Below the pieces are notes generated by a model. It was not told the origin of the DNA. It saw nothing but the letters and a program-made list of their open reading frames with translations, and did no database searches. From Burkholderiales bacterium (lineage in GTDB: Bacteria > Pseudomonadota > Gammaproteobacteria > Burkholderiales > Burkholderiaceae_D): a stretch of DNA of 64,000 nt. Positions 8,485-17,039 of the stretch are shown one piece after another. The stretch is taken from positions 1 to 64,000 of the forward strand of contig JACOUL010000021.1 in NCBI GenBank assembly GCA_016177875.1, read 5' to 3'. Numbering within the stretch: the stretch's first letter is position 1; every line of letters begins with the position of its first letter. The position numbers and the translations under genes are program-made.

Positions 8485-9399
8485 TTATTTTTTTGGCGCC
8501 TCAAATCCACTCTCGCCGGGGCCGGGTTCGCCCAGGGTCACGCCCAATAGTAGGCTTTGCGGATGTTCGCGCACGGTATCGAGTGTGCGGTTGAAGCCGC
8601 GCAGCGTGGAGCGCATATCGTTGACCAAAGGCAGCGCCTCCACTTCCAATTTATTCACGACGGCGCCCATTTGATCGAGTGTGGTGGTCAAATGAGCGAC
8701 TGCGCCATCCGGGCCTTGCAGCGTGGTGGTCAGGGTGTTCAAGTTATTGGCGAGCAAGGTCACGGAATTCAGCGCGCGATTGGTTTGTTCGGCCACGGCC
8801 GGCAGCTTTGCTAGCGTGGGTTGCAGTTGACGCGGAATCGCCTCGATTTGATCGGCGGCTTTGCTGACATTGTCGAATGCGTTCAGCATGCGCTGCTGAT
8901 TGGCCGGCGCCAGCAAATTGTTGATGCGCTTGGATACTTCTTCCGCTTGATTCAGGATCGCTAAACCGCGCGACTGTAAATTATCCAGCAAACTTGGACG
9001 CATTTCGATGCGGGCGATTTGCTTATCCGAACTCGGCAGCCGCGCGGGTTCGCTGCCGTCGTCATCGAGTTGCACGTAGGCGATGCCGGTCACGCCTTGG
9101 TAGCCGAGCGTGCCGTAAGTGGATTTGGTGATCGGCGTATCCGGTTTCACGCGAATCTTCACCAGAATTTGCCCCGGCACTTGCGGATCGAAACCGATGC
9201 CCTCGACCTTGCCGACATCCAAGCCGCGATAACGCACGGCGGCTTGCGGATTCAATCCGGCAATCGAGAGTTTGGTAGTCAACTCATACGGCACTTGATC
9301 GTGCCGGTCGCCGCGCAGCCATAGCGCGATCAGCACCGAGGCGATCAAGAGCGCGAGGGTGAAGGCGCCGGCTAACAATGCATGGGCTCTGTTTTCCAT
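8485..9399 (-). CDS. MlaD/MCE-domain lipid-binding protein
   Basis: 304 residues. One N-terminal membrane helix (about 8-28) and a single MCE domain at about 37-115, with VRYRGLDVGKVEGI and YGTLGYQGVTGIAYV as landmarks, followed by a long helical C-terminal part. MCE proteins form periplasmic rings that pass lipids. AGGAAG precedes the ATG at a good distance. Encoded between the ATPase and the auxiliary lipoprotein. Confidence 0.92.
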   Translation of the reverse strand: MENRAHALLAGAFTLALLIASVLIALWLRGDRHDQVPYELTTKLSIAGLNPQAAVRYRGLDVGKVEGIGFDPQVPGQILVKIRVKPDTPITKSTYGTLGYQGVTGIAYVQLDDDGSEPARLPSSDKQIARIEMRPSLLDNLQSRGLAILNQAEEVSKRINNLLAPANQQRMLNAFDNVSKAADQIEAIPRQLQPTLAKLPAVAEQTNRALNSVTLLANNLNTLTTTLQGPDGAVAHLTTTLDQMGAVVNKLEVEALPLVNDMRSTLRGFNRTLDTVREHPQSLLLGVTLGEPGPGESGFEAPKK

Positions 9400-9408
9400 A
9401 AATTCTTC

Positions 9409-10206
9409 CTAATTATTTCGAGCTTTGTTTTCCAGTTGGTGCGCCAATTCTTCTTGTGCCCGTTTGCCGCGCTCCCCTTGAAAAAATTGCCGAATGAACG
9501 GATGGTCCACTTGGATGACTTCTTGCGGCGTGCCATGCGCGATGACATGTTTATCCGCGAGAACGGCAATCCTGGACGATAAGGCAAACAAAGTATCCAA
9601 ATCATGCGTCACCATCACCACGGTCAATTTGAGGGCTTGATGCAAAGAGCGAATCAATTCGACGAAACTGTCCGATAAATTGGGGTCCAGCCCGGCGGTC
9701 GGTTCATCCAGGAACACCAATTCCGGTTCGAGCGCCAGCGCACGCGCCAAAGCTACCCGCTTCACCATGCCGCCCGACAAATCCGCCGGCATTTTCATCG
9801 CATCTTGCGGCGAGATGCCGACCATGGACAATTTTAATAGCGCCGCATCGCGCACTAAATCTTCCGGCAGGTTATGCAGCTCGCGCATCGGCAAGGCGAC
9901 GTTATCGAACGCCGTCAATGCGGAGAAGAGCGCGCCGTGTTGAAACAGCATACCCCATCGATTGCGCAACTGCTGCAGGCGCATCGAATCGTCGCCTTGA
10001 ATATCGTCGCCGAAGACTTTGATGGTGCCGCGCGTGGGTTTGGCGAGTCCGAGAATTTGGCGCAGCAGCGTCGTTTTGCCCGAACCCGAGCCGCCCACCA
10101 GCGAGAGAATTTCGCCGGCTTGCACATCCAAGTTCAAATCCTGATGCACGACAAAATCGTCGAATTGCGTGCACAGGTTACGGATCTCGATGACGGAGGT
10201 CGGCAT
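9409..10206 (-). CDS. ABC transporter ATPase of the MCE lipid transport system (MlaF-like)
   Basis: 265 residues from the ATG at 10206, which overlaps the permease stop codon (TGATG). A much longer open frame continues upstream to 11130, but that part is antisense to nothing real and lies within the permease gene in another frame. Walker A GGSGSGKTT at 38-46, signature LSGGMVKRVALARAL at 143-157, Walker B LVFLDEP at 163-169 and switch His in VTHD. Drives lipid transport with the permease. Confidence 0.94.
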   Translation of the reverse strand: MPTSVIEIRNLCTQFDDFVVHQDLNLDVQAGEILSLVGGSGSGKTTLLRQILGLAKPTRGTIKVFGDDIQGDDSMRLQQLRNRWGMLFQHGALFSALTAFDNVALPMRELHNLPEDLVRDAALLKLSMVGISPQDAMKMPADLSGGMVKRVALARALALEPELVFLDEPTAGLDPNLSDSFVELIRSLHQALKLTVVMVTHDLDTLFALSSRIAVLADKHVIAHGTPQEVIQVDHPFIRQFFQGERGKRAQEELAHQLENKARNN

Positions 10207-11333
10207 CAGTAATACCCCACGCCGGTAAAGACGATGGCAAATACGGCATCCGCCAAAATGACGATGGTGATGGCGGTGACCACGGACAGCGTGGTGCCCT
10301 GGCCCAAGCTTTCGGTATTGGGCTTGATGCGCAAACCGAAGTGGCATGCCACCAGCGCGATCAGGATGCCGAATACCCACCCTTTGCCTAAGCCGATCCA
10401 ATAGTTGGCGATTGGTACGGCGTCCGGCAAGCGTTGGAGAAAATAACTGGGCGCGAGATCCAATTCGGCTTGTGCGGCGAACATGCCGCCCACCAAGGCC
10501 ATGGCATCGGTCCAGATCACCAGCAGCGGCATGGCGAGGGCGAGGGCGACGACTTTGGGCATGATTAATCGGTAGCCGTGCGGCAAGCCCATCACCAGCA
10601 TGGCGTCGAGTTCTTCGGTAACGCGCATGACGCCCAATTGCGCCGTAATGGAAGAGCCGGAGCGGCCGGCGACCAAGATCGCGGCAAGCAAAGGACCCAG
10701 CTCGCGAATGATGCTCATGCCGAGAATATTCACCAGATAAACATCGCCGCCGAAGGTCTTTAGCTGCTGTGCCGATAAGTAAGACAACACCACGCCGATT
10801 AACACCCCCACCAAGGCAGTGATGCCGAGCGCCTGGTAACCGGCGTGAAACACGTTGGCGGATATTTCTTTCCAAGGGCCGCGCCTGAGGTTGCGCGCAA
10901 ATTTGCCGCAATCGAGAATCAATTGCCCGAGCAAAATCAGCAAACCAAGGACATGGCCGGCCAAAAGATGCATTGCTGCGTATACGCTGGCGAGCGACAG
11001 CGGGCGCCGACGCGGAAGCTCGGGCAAGGCGAGCGTGCCGGCTTGTTCTAAACGCTGAAAAATTTCGTCGTGGCGCGGATCGAGCACTAAGTTTGCCGGC
11101 CGCCGTTTGCCCCATGCGTTCCACAGCCATTGCGCGCCAACATGATCAAGTGCGGCGATGCCGCTTAAATCCCAATGCAATCGGCTAGCGTCGGCGCCTG
11201 CCTTTTTCAGGGCGGTGCGCAGGTTTTGCAAGGCGTCCGGCTGCGCCAATGCCTGCACTTGCCAAGTGCCCTTGGCATGCAGGCTCGCAGGCTCCTGTTG
11301 AAGGGAGAGTGTCGGGATCTCAAAAGTGGGCAT
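10206..11333 (-). CDS. MlaE-family ABC permease with an N-terminal STAS-like domain
   Basis: 375 residues. Residues 1-100 form a STAS-like domain (HWDLSGIAALDHVGAQWLWN), which in other systems, such as MlaB, is a separate protein that regulates the ATPase. From about 120 the MlaE permease follows with five to six helices and landmarks ELGPLLAAILVAGRSGSSITAQLG and EELDAMLVMG. First gene of the operon permease-ATPase-MCE-lipoprotein. The fusion explains the lack of a separate mlaB here. Confidence 0.93.
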   Translation of the reverse strand: MPTFEIPTLSLQQEPASLHAKGTWQVQALAQPDALQNLRTALKKAGADASRLHWDLSGIAALDHVGAQWLWNAWGKRRPANLVLDPRHDEIFQRLEQAGTLALPELPRRRPLSLASVYAAMHLLAGHVLGLLILLGQLILDCGKFARNLRRGPWKEISANVFHAGYQALGITALVGVLIGVVLSYLSAQQLKTFGGDVYLVNILGMSIIRELGPLLAAILVAGRSGSSITAQLGVMRVTEELDAMLVMGLPHGYRLIMPKVVALALAMPLLVIWTDAMALVGGMFAAQAELDLAPSYFLQRLPDAVPIANYWIGLGKGWVFGILIALVACHFGLRIKPNTESLGQGTTLSVVTAITIVILADAVFAIVFTGVGYY

Positions 11334-11380
11334 AAGGAAAGTGTATCACCCGTGCCCAAGTCGTTTGCAGAGATAGCCGC

Positions 11381-12334
11381 TCAAGTTTGCTGCATGGCGA
11401 AGAAGCGTGCGGTAGCGCTTATTCCTTCTTGCGCCGAATGAGGAGGCGTCCAATTGAGAAGGTGCAGCGTTTGACGAATATCAACTTGGAGCGATCCGGT
11501 CAGCTTGTTCAATTGAGCGCGCTTGCCCAGCAGGGCGGCGCCTGCAGTTAGTAAAGCCGGCGGGATCGGGGCGAGCCAAATACGGGCATGCATGGCCTCC
11601 GCCAAGCGGCGTATCAGTTCGGGCGTGCTGAAGTCGTGGTTGTCCGAGACCAGCCAGACTTGCTCGGTTGCACGCGGATGCGTCAGGCAAGCGATAAGCA
11701 AATCCGTCAGATTGTTGACATAAACAAGCGAGCGCCGGTTGTCGACAGCGCCTAGGGGCAGTGGCAAGCCGCGCCGAACCGCTTGCATTAAGCGAAGAAA
11801 ATTGCCCGGTACGCCGGGACCGTACACCAAGGGTGGACGGACGATGACAAGTTCCATCTTGTCTTGGGCGAGGTCGCGCAATCTGCACTCCGCTTCGTAT
11901 TTGGATATTGCGTACGGACTGGCCGGAGCCGGCGCATCGAAGGCGCTGAAGGGGTGGTCTGCCGTTTGTTCGCCGTTGACGCCGATGGAGCTGACGTAGA
12001 TAAAGCGGCGCACGCCCTGCCGTAGCGCCTGGCGGGCGAGAGAAAGCGTGCCATCGACGTTGATACGCCGAAATTCGGCAAGCGGGTCGCGCGCGCTTTC
12101 TTGCATCACATGCGCGCGGGCTGCGAGATGGATGACCGCATCGCAGCCTTGCAATGCCTCACCCCAATCGGACTTCGCCTCCAGTCCGGCATAAGGCAGC
12201 GGGTGAATATGGTTGGCTTGCGGCAGCGCGTCTTGTTTTCGCACCGGACAAACGATGTCGTGTCCGCCCAAACCTGGGTCGGCAATCAAATGGCTGCCGA
12301 TAAATCCGGTGGCGCCGGTGACCAGAATTTTCAC
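11381..12334 (-). CDS. NAD-dependent nucleotide-sugar epimerase/dehydratase
   Basis: 317 residues from a GTG at 12334, preceded by AGGAA; the open frame extends further upstream but the family starts at KILVTGATGFIG, the NAD-binding glycine motif. The active site YAISKYEAE gives the YxxxK pair, with S in YVSSIGVNG. VRPPLVYGPGVPGNFLRLM and NRRSLVYVNNLTDL place it near the WbpV/UDP-sugar 4-epimerase type of extended SDRs. The position is divergent from birA. Sugar substrate not determined; O-antigen or other glycan synthesis is a reasonable guess. Confidence 0.85.
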   Translation of the reverse strand: MKILVTGATGFIGSHLIADPGLGGHDIVCPVRKQDALPQANHIHPLPYAGLEAKSDWGEALQGCDAVIHLAARAHVMQESARDPLAEFRRINVDGTLSLARQALRQGVRRFIYVSSIGVNGEQTADHPFSAFDAPAPASPYAISKYEAECRLRDLAQDKMELVIVRPPLVYGPGVPGNFLRLMQAVRRGLPLPLGAVDNRRSLVYVNNLTDLLIACLTHPRATEQVWLVSDNHDFSTPELIRRLAEAMHARIWLAPIPPALLTAGAALLGKRAQLNKLTGSLQVDIRQTLHLLNWTPPHSAQEGISATARFFAMQQT

Positions 12335-12406
12335 AAGAGTTCCTGCAGAATGTGGGGTGGGACACGAATCGGCTGCCATTGTATATGGGGAAGCGCCTGA
12401 TCCCGC

Positions 12407-12412
12407 TACAAT
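12407..12412 (+). promoter_or_regulatory. Possible -10 element of birA
   Basis: TACAAT lies eight bases before the proposed birA start, in the context CGCTACAATGCG. No good -35 is at the right distance, and a start this close would give a nearly leaderless mRNA. Tentative. Confidence 0.25.
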
Positions 12413-12419
12413 GCGCACC

Positions 12420-13235
12420 ATGGATTCTTCACCAGTGAAATTATCGGACGAGCTTATCCTCGCTTCATTGCAGCCGCATGCGCGGCACGTGGCAATCGAG
12501 GTGGTGCAGGAAACCGGCTCGACCAATGCCGATTTGCTGGCCAGGATCGGCCAATTGCAGGGGCCGGTGTTGCGGGCTGCTGAAAATCAAACGGCGGGCC
12601 GCGGCCGCGCCGGGCGCAGCTGGCTTTCCGAGGCAGGCCAAAGCCTCACTTTTTCGCTGGCTTGGCCCTTCGGGGCATCCATGAGCGAGCTGGCCGGATT
12701 GCCGCCGGCGGTCGGGGTGGCGCTGGCGGAAACGCTGGGAGATTGGGGAATAGCGGTCGAGTTGAAATGGCCGAACGATGTGCAAAGGGAGGGCAATAAG
12801 CTAGCCGGCATCTTGATTGAAACGGCGGCGGCGAAAAGCGCGCAAGCCGAATCGATTTGGGCCGTCATCGGCATCGGCTTGAATTTGGCCGTACCGCCGG
12901 CGCTGGCAAACGAGATCGGCCGCCCGGCCGCCGGTTTGCCGGAATTGGCGGGCAAAGAGGCGGGGCAAAAGCGCAATCGCTTGCTTGCGGCATTGTTGAA
13001 CGGCTTGGCATCTACTTTGCATCAATTCGAGCGCGAAGGGTTTGCTGCCTTCGCCGAGCGCTGGAACACAAGGCATGCCCACGCCGGGCAAATGGTCAGC
13101 ATTATCGATCACGGCAAGGTCCTGCATGAAGGCATTGCGTCGGGTATCGATCGAACAGGGCGCTTGCTGCTGGATACCGTCCATGGGCAGATCGCGGTGA
13201 TCGCCGGCGACGTGTCATTGCGCGCTAAAGAATAA
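12420..13235 (+). CDS. birA: Biotin--[acetyl-CoA-carboxylase] ligase, no repressor domain
   Basis: 271 residues from the ATG at 12420 (another in-frame ATG lies at 12411; the longer open frame back to 12213 overlaps the epimerase start and has no family match). Attaches biotin to carboxylase carrier protein. Motifs: GSTNADLL near 38, GRGRAGRSWLSEAG near 60 for biotinyl-AMP binding, and ELKWPNDVQREGNKLAGILIE for catalysis. The N-terminal helix-turn-helix of E. coli BirA is missing, usual in Burkholderiales, so it should not act as the bio operon repressor. coaX follows after 13 bases. Confidence 0.94.
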   Translation: MDSSPVKLSDELILASLQPHARHVAIEVVQETGSTNADLLARIGQLQGPVLRAAENQTAGRGRAGRSWLSEAGQSLTFSLAWPFGASMSELAGLPPAVGVALAETLGDWGIAVELKWPNDVQREGNKLAGILIETAAAKSAQAESIWAVIGIGLNLAVPPALANEIGRPAAGLPELAGKEAGQKRNRLLAALLNGLASTLHQFEREGFAAFAERWNTRHAHAGQMVSIIDHGKVLHEGIASGIDRTGRLLLDTVHGQIAVIAGDVSLRAKE

Positions 13236-13248
13236 ATAGGAACGCACC

Positions 13249-14040
13249 ATGTTATTGCTGATCGATGCAGGGAATACACGGATCAAGTGGGCGGTGATGG
13301 AAGTCGCGCGCCTGGGCCAAGCCGAGCTTGGGCATTGGTCGGTGTGGGGTTCGGTCAGGAAGGAAGATGCTTGCCAGATTGCCGACTCCTTGAAAGAAGC
13401 GGCCATTCAGCGTGTCATTATTTCCAATGTGGCGGGTGCCGACATGCGGCATGCGCTGGAGCGCATGGTCTTGCGCGCGGTCGGCCTCAAACCGGTGCCG
13501 ATCTGCTGGTTTGTTTCCGAAGCCGAACTGGCGGGCATCCGCAACGGCTATCGCACGCCGGAGCAGCTTGGTTGCGACCGCTTTGCCGCCATGATCGGCG
13601 CGCATGCCTTATTTCCGCATCAGCCGCTCATCGTCGCGACCTGCGGCACCGCCACCACGGTTGACGCCCTTACCGGCGAAGGCTGCTTCGTCGGCGGGAT
13701 GATTTTGCCGGGACTCGGCTTGATGGCGACGTCGCTTGCCAACAACACGGCACAACTTCCCCAAGTGCCGCACTACAATGTCGACGAGCGGCCGTTTGCC
13801 GACAATACCAACGACGCGATCGTCAGCGGATGCATCGCGGCGCAAGCGGGGGCGATCGAACGTGCAAGTGCGGCGCTGGCGCGGGGCGGAGCGCCGATGG
13901 AGGCGCCGCAATGCATTTTGTCGGGCGGTGCAGCGGCCATGATCGAGCCGCACCTGAAAATCGCATGCCGCCGGGTGGATAATTTGGTGCTGATAGGCTT
14001 GCAGGCAGTCGCGGCGGAACAATTGGGACGATTACATTAA
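13249..14040 (+). CDS. coaX: Type III pantothenate kinase
   Basis: 263 residues. First step of coenzyme A synthesis. Begins with LLLIDAGNTRIKWAV, the phosphate-binding motif of the ASKHA fold; later LGCDRFAAMIGA (about 107-118) and VATCGTATTVDAL (about 128-140) for pantothenate and second phosphate binding; GGMILPGL follows. AGGAAC precedes the ATG. In operon with birA and the SPOR gene, the usual Burkholderiales trio. Confidence 0.96.
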   Translation: MLLLIDAGNTRIKWAVMEVARLGQAELGHWSVWGSVRKEDACQIADSLKEAAIQRVIISNVAGADMRHALERMVLRAVGLKPVPICWFVSEAELAGIRNGYRTPEQLGCDRFAAMIGAHALFPHQPLIVATCGTATTVDALTGEGCFVGGMILPGLGLMATSLANNTAQLPQVPHYNVDERPFADNTNDAIVSGCIAAQAGAIERASAALARGGAPMEAPQCILSGGAAAMIEPHLKIACRRVDNLVLIGLQAVAAEQLGRLH

Positions 14041-14048
14041 ACTCATTC

Positions 14049-14747
14049 ATGCTCAAATTCTTTTTCTGGGTGCTGCTGTTAGCCAATGCCGGCTTGTTCG
14101 CCTATCACCAAGGCTATTTTTCCAGCCGCGCGGTGGAAAAGCGCGAACCGGAAATCAATGCCGACAAGATTAAGGTTTTGCCGGCCGGCGTCGCCAGTGC
14201 GGCGGCCAAGTCGGCTAGTGTCGCTCCCGCCGCATCCGCGCCGGAAGCGGCCGAAGTCGCGGAAAAGAAATCTCAAGCGCTGCAATGCCTGGAAATCGGC
14301 AATTTCGCCGAAGCCGACGCCAAGCGATTTGAAACGCAGCTGGCGGCGCTTTCCTTGGGTAACCGTATGAGCAAGCGCAATATTCAGGAAGCGCCGAGCC
14401 ACTTAGTCTTCATTCCGACCCAGGGCAACAAGGAATTAGCGGAAAAAAAATCAGGCGAGTTGCGTCGTTTGGGGATAACGGATTTTTTTATCATCCAAGA
14501 CAACCCTAGCTTGCGTTGGGCGATTTCCTTGGGCGTGTTCAGCACTGAAGAAGCCGCCAAGAACCGTCTGACGGACTTGAGCAAGCAGGGCGTGCGCACG
14601 GCCCGCATCGGCTTGCGGAATAATCCGGCTAAGCTCGCTTTCCAATTACACGACGTGGATGTGACGACGAAAGAAAAGCTGGATCAGATCAAAACCGGTT
14701 TTTCGGCAGTCGAGGAAAAGAATTGCAGCGCGGTAGCGTTTAATTAA
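14049..14747 (+). CDS. SPOR-domain membrane protein
   Basis: 232 residues. One N-terminal membrane helix (FFFWVLLLANAGLFAY), an Ala-rich linker at about 50-75, then a SPOR-like domain at about 78-190 with CLEIGNF, LVFIPTQG and WAISLGVFSTEEAA. SPOR domains bind denuded peptidoglycan and often mark the division site. Starts 8 bases after coaX, so probably the third gene of that operon. A hairpin repeat begins ten bases after the stop. Confidence 0.82.
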   Translation: MLKFFFWVLLLANAGLFAYHQGYFSSRAVEKREPEINADKIKVLPAGVASAAAKSASVAPAASAPEAAEVAEKKSQALQCLEIGNFAEADAKRFETQLAALSLGNRMSKRNIQEAPSHLVFIPTQGNKELAEKKSGELRRLGITDFFIIQDNPSLRWAISLGVFSTEEAAKNRLTDLSKQGVRTARIGLRNNPAKLAFQLHDVDVTTKEKLDQIKTGFSAVEEKNCSAVAFN

Positions 14748-14756
14748 GCGCCGGTT

Positions 14757-15034
14757 TCTTAAGAACCTGATCGGTATCTTTTTGGCAGGTGCGTTCGGTC
14801 GAGAAGGGATGCAGTGCAAGGCGCGGTGCGCCGCGCAGGGTGGTCCCCTGCGCAAGCGCCGCAACACCGCAATGCGCCCTTCCCGGCCGAACCCTCCGGG
14901 CAGCCGCGATAACCGGCCGCCTACGTTGTTGCGGCTCCTTGCCGTAGCACCGCTACGTCGCGTCGCCGCGCCTAGTATGCGACCGGTTCTCGTGGCTGCG
15001 CTCCTGTCAAAAAGATGCCGATCAGGTTCTAAGC
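14757..15034. repeat. Imperfect palindromic repeat, copy A (MITE/REP-like)
   Basis: Left arm 14758-14789 and right arm 15002-15033 are inverted copies of about 31 bases with one gap and two mismatches (core AACCTGATCGG). The interior is GC-rich. Its minus strand at 14934-14974 contains a block GCTACGGCAAGGAG that is shared with copy B at 18779-18822, preceded in both by AGGCGCGNCGACG. The right arm contains the stop codon of the cysteine-rich CWC gene. There is no gene inside. Probably a non-autonomous element or structured intergenic repeat. Confidence 0.65.
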
Positions 15035-15210
15035 AAGGCGCGCAGGCAATTCGGGCAATAGCAGGCCGCCTCGGCATTCTTTTCGGTTAATTTTTCCATT
15101 TGTCGGCAGGGTAGCGGCGGCAGTTGGCTACACCAGCAAGGCGTTCCTGGTTTTTTCTCTTCCATACCGCAAGAAAAAGATGCGCCGCAACGCGGGCATA
15201 GCGAACTCAT
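15022..15210 (-). CDS. Cysteine-rich CWC family protein
   Basis: 62 residues with eight cysteines in two blocks: LCPRCGASFSC at 4-14, PCWC at 24-27, and ACYCPNC at 49-55. This matches the small CWC family, probably a metal-binding protein of unknown role. Start overlaps the stop of the zf-HC2 gene by one base. The last four codons and stop lie in the right arm of the hairpin repeat, so the C terminus seems to have been set by the repeat. Confidence 0.8.
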   Translation of the reverse strand: MSSLCPRCGASFSCGMEEKKPGTPCWCSQLPPLPCRQMEKLTEKNAEAACYCPNCLRALLRT

Positions 15211-15419
15211 TATTTGGGCGGCGATTCATCCGACGGATCGGACACGCCGAATTTGCGCATCGATTTGCGAATGAGCTGCATTTGCCCGCTAAAGTTATAG
15301 CAAGCGTCGCACAGCATGACATGGGCACGGATACGGGTACGTTCCATAAGCGTCAATTCCCTATCCATGCCTTCTGAAGTCAGGCGATGCACTTCCTTGC
15401 AGTTGAGCATGAATCCCAT
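15210..15419 (-). CDS. Zinc-finger (zf-HC2) anti-sigma-type protein
   Basis: 69 residues. The pattern CKEVHRLTSEGMDR...RIRAHVMLCDACYNF carries the His/Cys residues (C7, H35 region, C39, C42) of zf-HC2 domains found at the N terminus of zinc-binding anti-sigma factors. There is no membrane helix or C-terminal cupin. It follows the ECF sigma gene by 8 bases, so an anti-sigma role against that sigma factor is likely. ATG at 15419 has a GAGGG upstream; ATG at 15410 is possible. Confidence 0.85.
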   Translation of the reverse strand: MGFMLNCKEVHRLTSEGMDRELTLMERTRIRAHVMLCDACYNFSGQMQLIRKSMRKFGVSDPSDESPPK

Positions 15420-15427
15420 GGCACCCT

Positions 15428-16003
15428 CTACGCCGGTTTAGACCTGTTGCCGAACCAGTTCAGTTCAAGGCATTCGCGCAACTTCAAGCGTGCGCGATAC
15501 AACATTACCCATGCATTAGACGTTGAAATCTCCAATTCCTTACAGATTTCTTCCGTGTCCAATTCCAGCCATTCCCGCATCATGAAAATACGCGCAGTTT
15601 TGGGCGGCAGCTTTTCCAGGCATATTTCCATGACGCGGAAAAAATCCTTTTGTTCAAGCGTTGCGTCAGGATTGCCCCAACTGCGCGGCATATCGACAGT
15701 ATGACCATCGGCACGAAACAATGCGTCGATCACATCTTCTTCCGATTCCCCTTCGCCCACATCAAGCTGGCGCCAGCGTTGGGAACTGCGCAGCAGATCA
15801 ACGATCTTGTGTTTCATGATGCCGATCACGTAGGTACGCAGCGTAGACTGACCGGCAAAACCGTCCGGTTTTTCCAGGACGGCGATCAGCGTATCTTGCA
15901 CCACATCTTCGGCCAAGCTTTCGTTGCGGAGCTGCAGCAGCGCAAAACGCAGCAGCGCGGGCCGTAAGCTTTCGAGTTGTTGGTGGAAGGAGGAGGCTGC
16001 CAT
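15428..16003 (-). CDS. ECF-type RNA polymerase sigma factor
   Basis: 191 residues. Region 2 at about 12-80 (ESLAEDVVQDTLIAVLEK, STLRTYVIGIMKHKIVD) and region 4 at about 125-180 (LEKLPPKTARIFMMREWLELDTEEICKEL, helix-turn-helix ISTSNAWVMLYRARLKL). There is no region 1.1 or 3, so it is an ECF sigma. Encoded directly before a zf-HC2 protein and a CWC protein. Regulon and signal unknown. Divergent from argB. Confidence 0.93.
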   Translation of the reverse strand: MAASSFHQQLESLRPALLRFALLQLRNESLAEDVVQDTLIAVLEKPDGFAGQSTLRTYVIGIMKHKIVDLLRSSQRWRQLDVGEGESEEDVIDALFRADGHTVDMPRSWGNPDATLEQKDFFRVMEICLEKLPPKTARIFMMREWLELDTEEICKELEISTSNAWVMLYRARLKLRECLELNWFGNRSKPA

Positions 16004-16134
16004 TGTGTTGTATTTATCTTTTCGTTCAAGACTAGCGGATCATGCTCGGAAATACAACAAGTTACCCAAGAAAATTGCCTAAGAACAGCTTCTAATCACT
16101 GTAAAATTCGGAAAACTCTTTATCCAAATCAGCC

Positions 16135-17037
16135 ATGAACGACCCTCACCCCAGTCTCGCCGGCGTTTCGTCCGGAATTCAAGCCGAAATCCTGGCGCAA
16201 GCCTTGCCCTATATCCGCAAATTCCACGGCAAAACCATCGTCATCAAGTACGGCGGCAACGCCATGACGGAAGAGCGCTTAAAACATGGCTTCGCGCGCG
16301 ACGTGATTCTGTTGAAGCTGGTCGGCATGAATCCGGTGGTGGTGCACGGTGGCGGTCCGCAAATCGATAACGCGCTGAAGAAAATCGGCAAGCAAGGCAG
16401 CTTCGTGCAAGGCATGCGCATCACCGACGAAGAAACCATGGAAGTGGTCGAGTGGGTGCTGGGAGGCGAAGTGCAGCAAGATATCGTCATGCTGATCAAT
16501 CATTACGGCGGCCAAGCCGTGGGTTTGACCGGCAAGGACGGCGGTTTGATCCGCGCGCGCAAAATGCAAATGCCGGACAAGGAAAAGCCGGGTGAATATC
16601 TCGACATCGGATTTGTCGGCGAGATCGAAGCAATCAATCCGGCGGTGGTAAAGGCCTTGCAGGACGATGCTTTTATTCCCATCATTTCGCCGATCGGGTT
16701 CGGCGAAGACGGCCAGGCCTACAACATCAATGCGGACGTGGTGGCCGGCAAGATCGCCGAAATCCTGAAGGCCGAAAAATTGATCATGATGACCAATATC
16801 GCGGGCGTGCAAGATAAGAAAGGCGCGCTGGTGACCGACTTGACGGCGCGCGAGATCGACGAGATGTTCGCCGACGGCACGATTTCCGGCGGCATGCTGC
16901 CCAAGATTTCTTCGGCGCTGGATGCGGCCAAGTCGGGCGTCAATACCGTGCATATCATCGACGGCCGCATCGAGCATTCGCTCTTATTGGAAGTGTTGAC
17001 CGAACAGGCGTTCGGCACGATGATCCGGTCTCACTAA
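16135..17037 (+). CDS. argB: Acetylglutamate kinase
   Basis: 300 residues. Second step of arginine synthesis, phosphorylating N-acetylglutamate. [12 protein letters not shown] near 33-44 and [11 protein letters not shown] near 68-78 are the ATP and substrate glycine motifs; [13 protein letters not shown] and [13 protein letters not shown] (about 250-262) are also typical. The N-terminal helix before the kinase domain fits the hexameric, arginine-inhibited type. ATG at 16135; TAAAAT at 16101-16106 could be a -10. Confidence 0.97.
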   Translation: MNDPHPSLAGVSSGIQAEILAQALPYIRKFHGKTIVIKYGGNAMTEERLKHGFARDVILLKLVGMNPVVVHGGGPQIDNALKKIGKQGSFVQGMRITDEETMEVVEWVLGGEVQQDIVMLINHYGGQAVGLTGKDGGLIRARKMQMPDKEKPGEYLDIGFVGEIEAINPAVVKALQDDAFIPIISPIGFGEDGQAYNINADVVAGKIAEILKAEKLIMMTNIAGVQDKKGALVTDLTAREIDEMFADGTISGGMLPKISSALDAAKSGVNTVHIIDGRIEHSLLLEVLTEQAFGTMIRSH

Positions 17038-17039
17038 GC

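Noticed and set aside
10207..11130. Apparent 573-codon frame joining extra N-terminal sequence to the MlaF ATPase
   Set aside because: The upstream part lies inside the MlaE gene in another frame, is Arg-rich with no domain, and the ATPase has a proper ATG at 10206 overlapping the permease stop.
12213..12419. N-terminal extension of BirA that could have been a repressor domain
   Set aside because: It overlaps the divergent epimerase start and has no helix-turn-helix pattern.
16279..16977. 232-codon minus-strand frame over argB
   Set aside because: Shadow of argB; the His/Asp-rich composition is the usual product of reading a GC-rich gene backwards.
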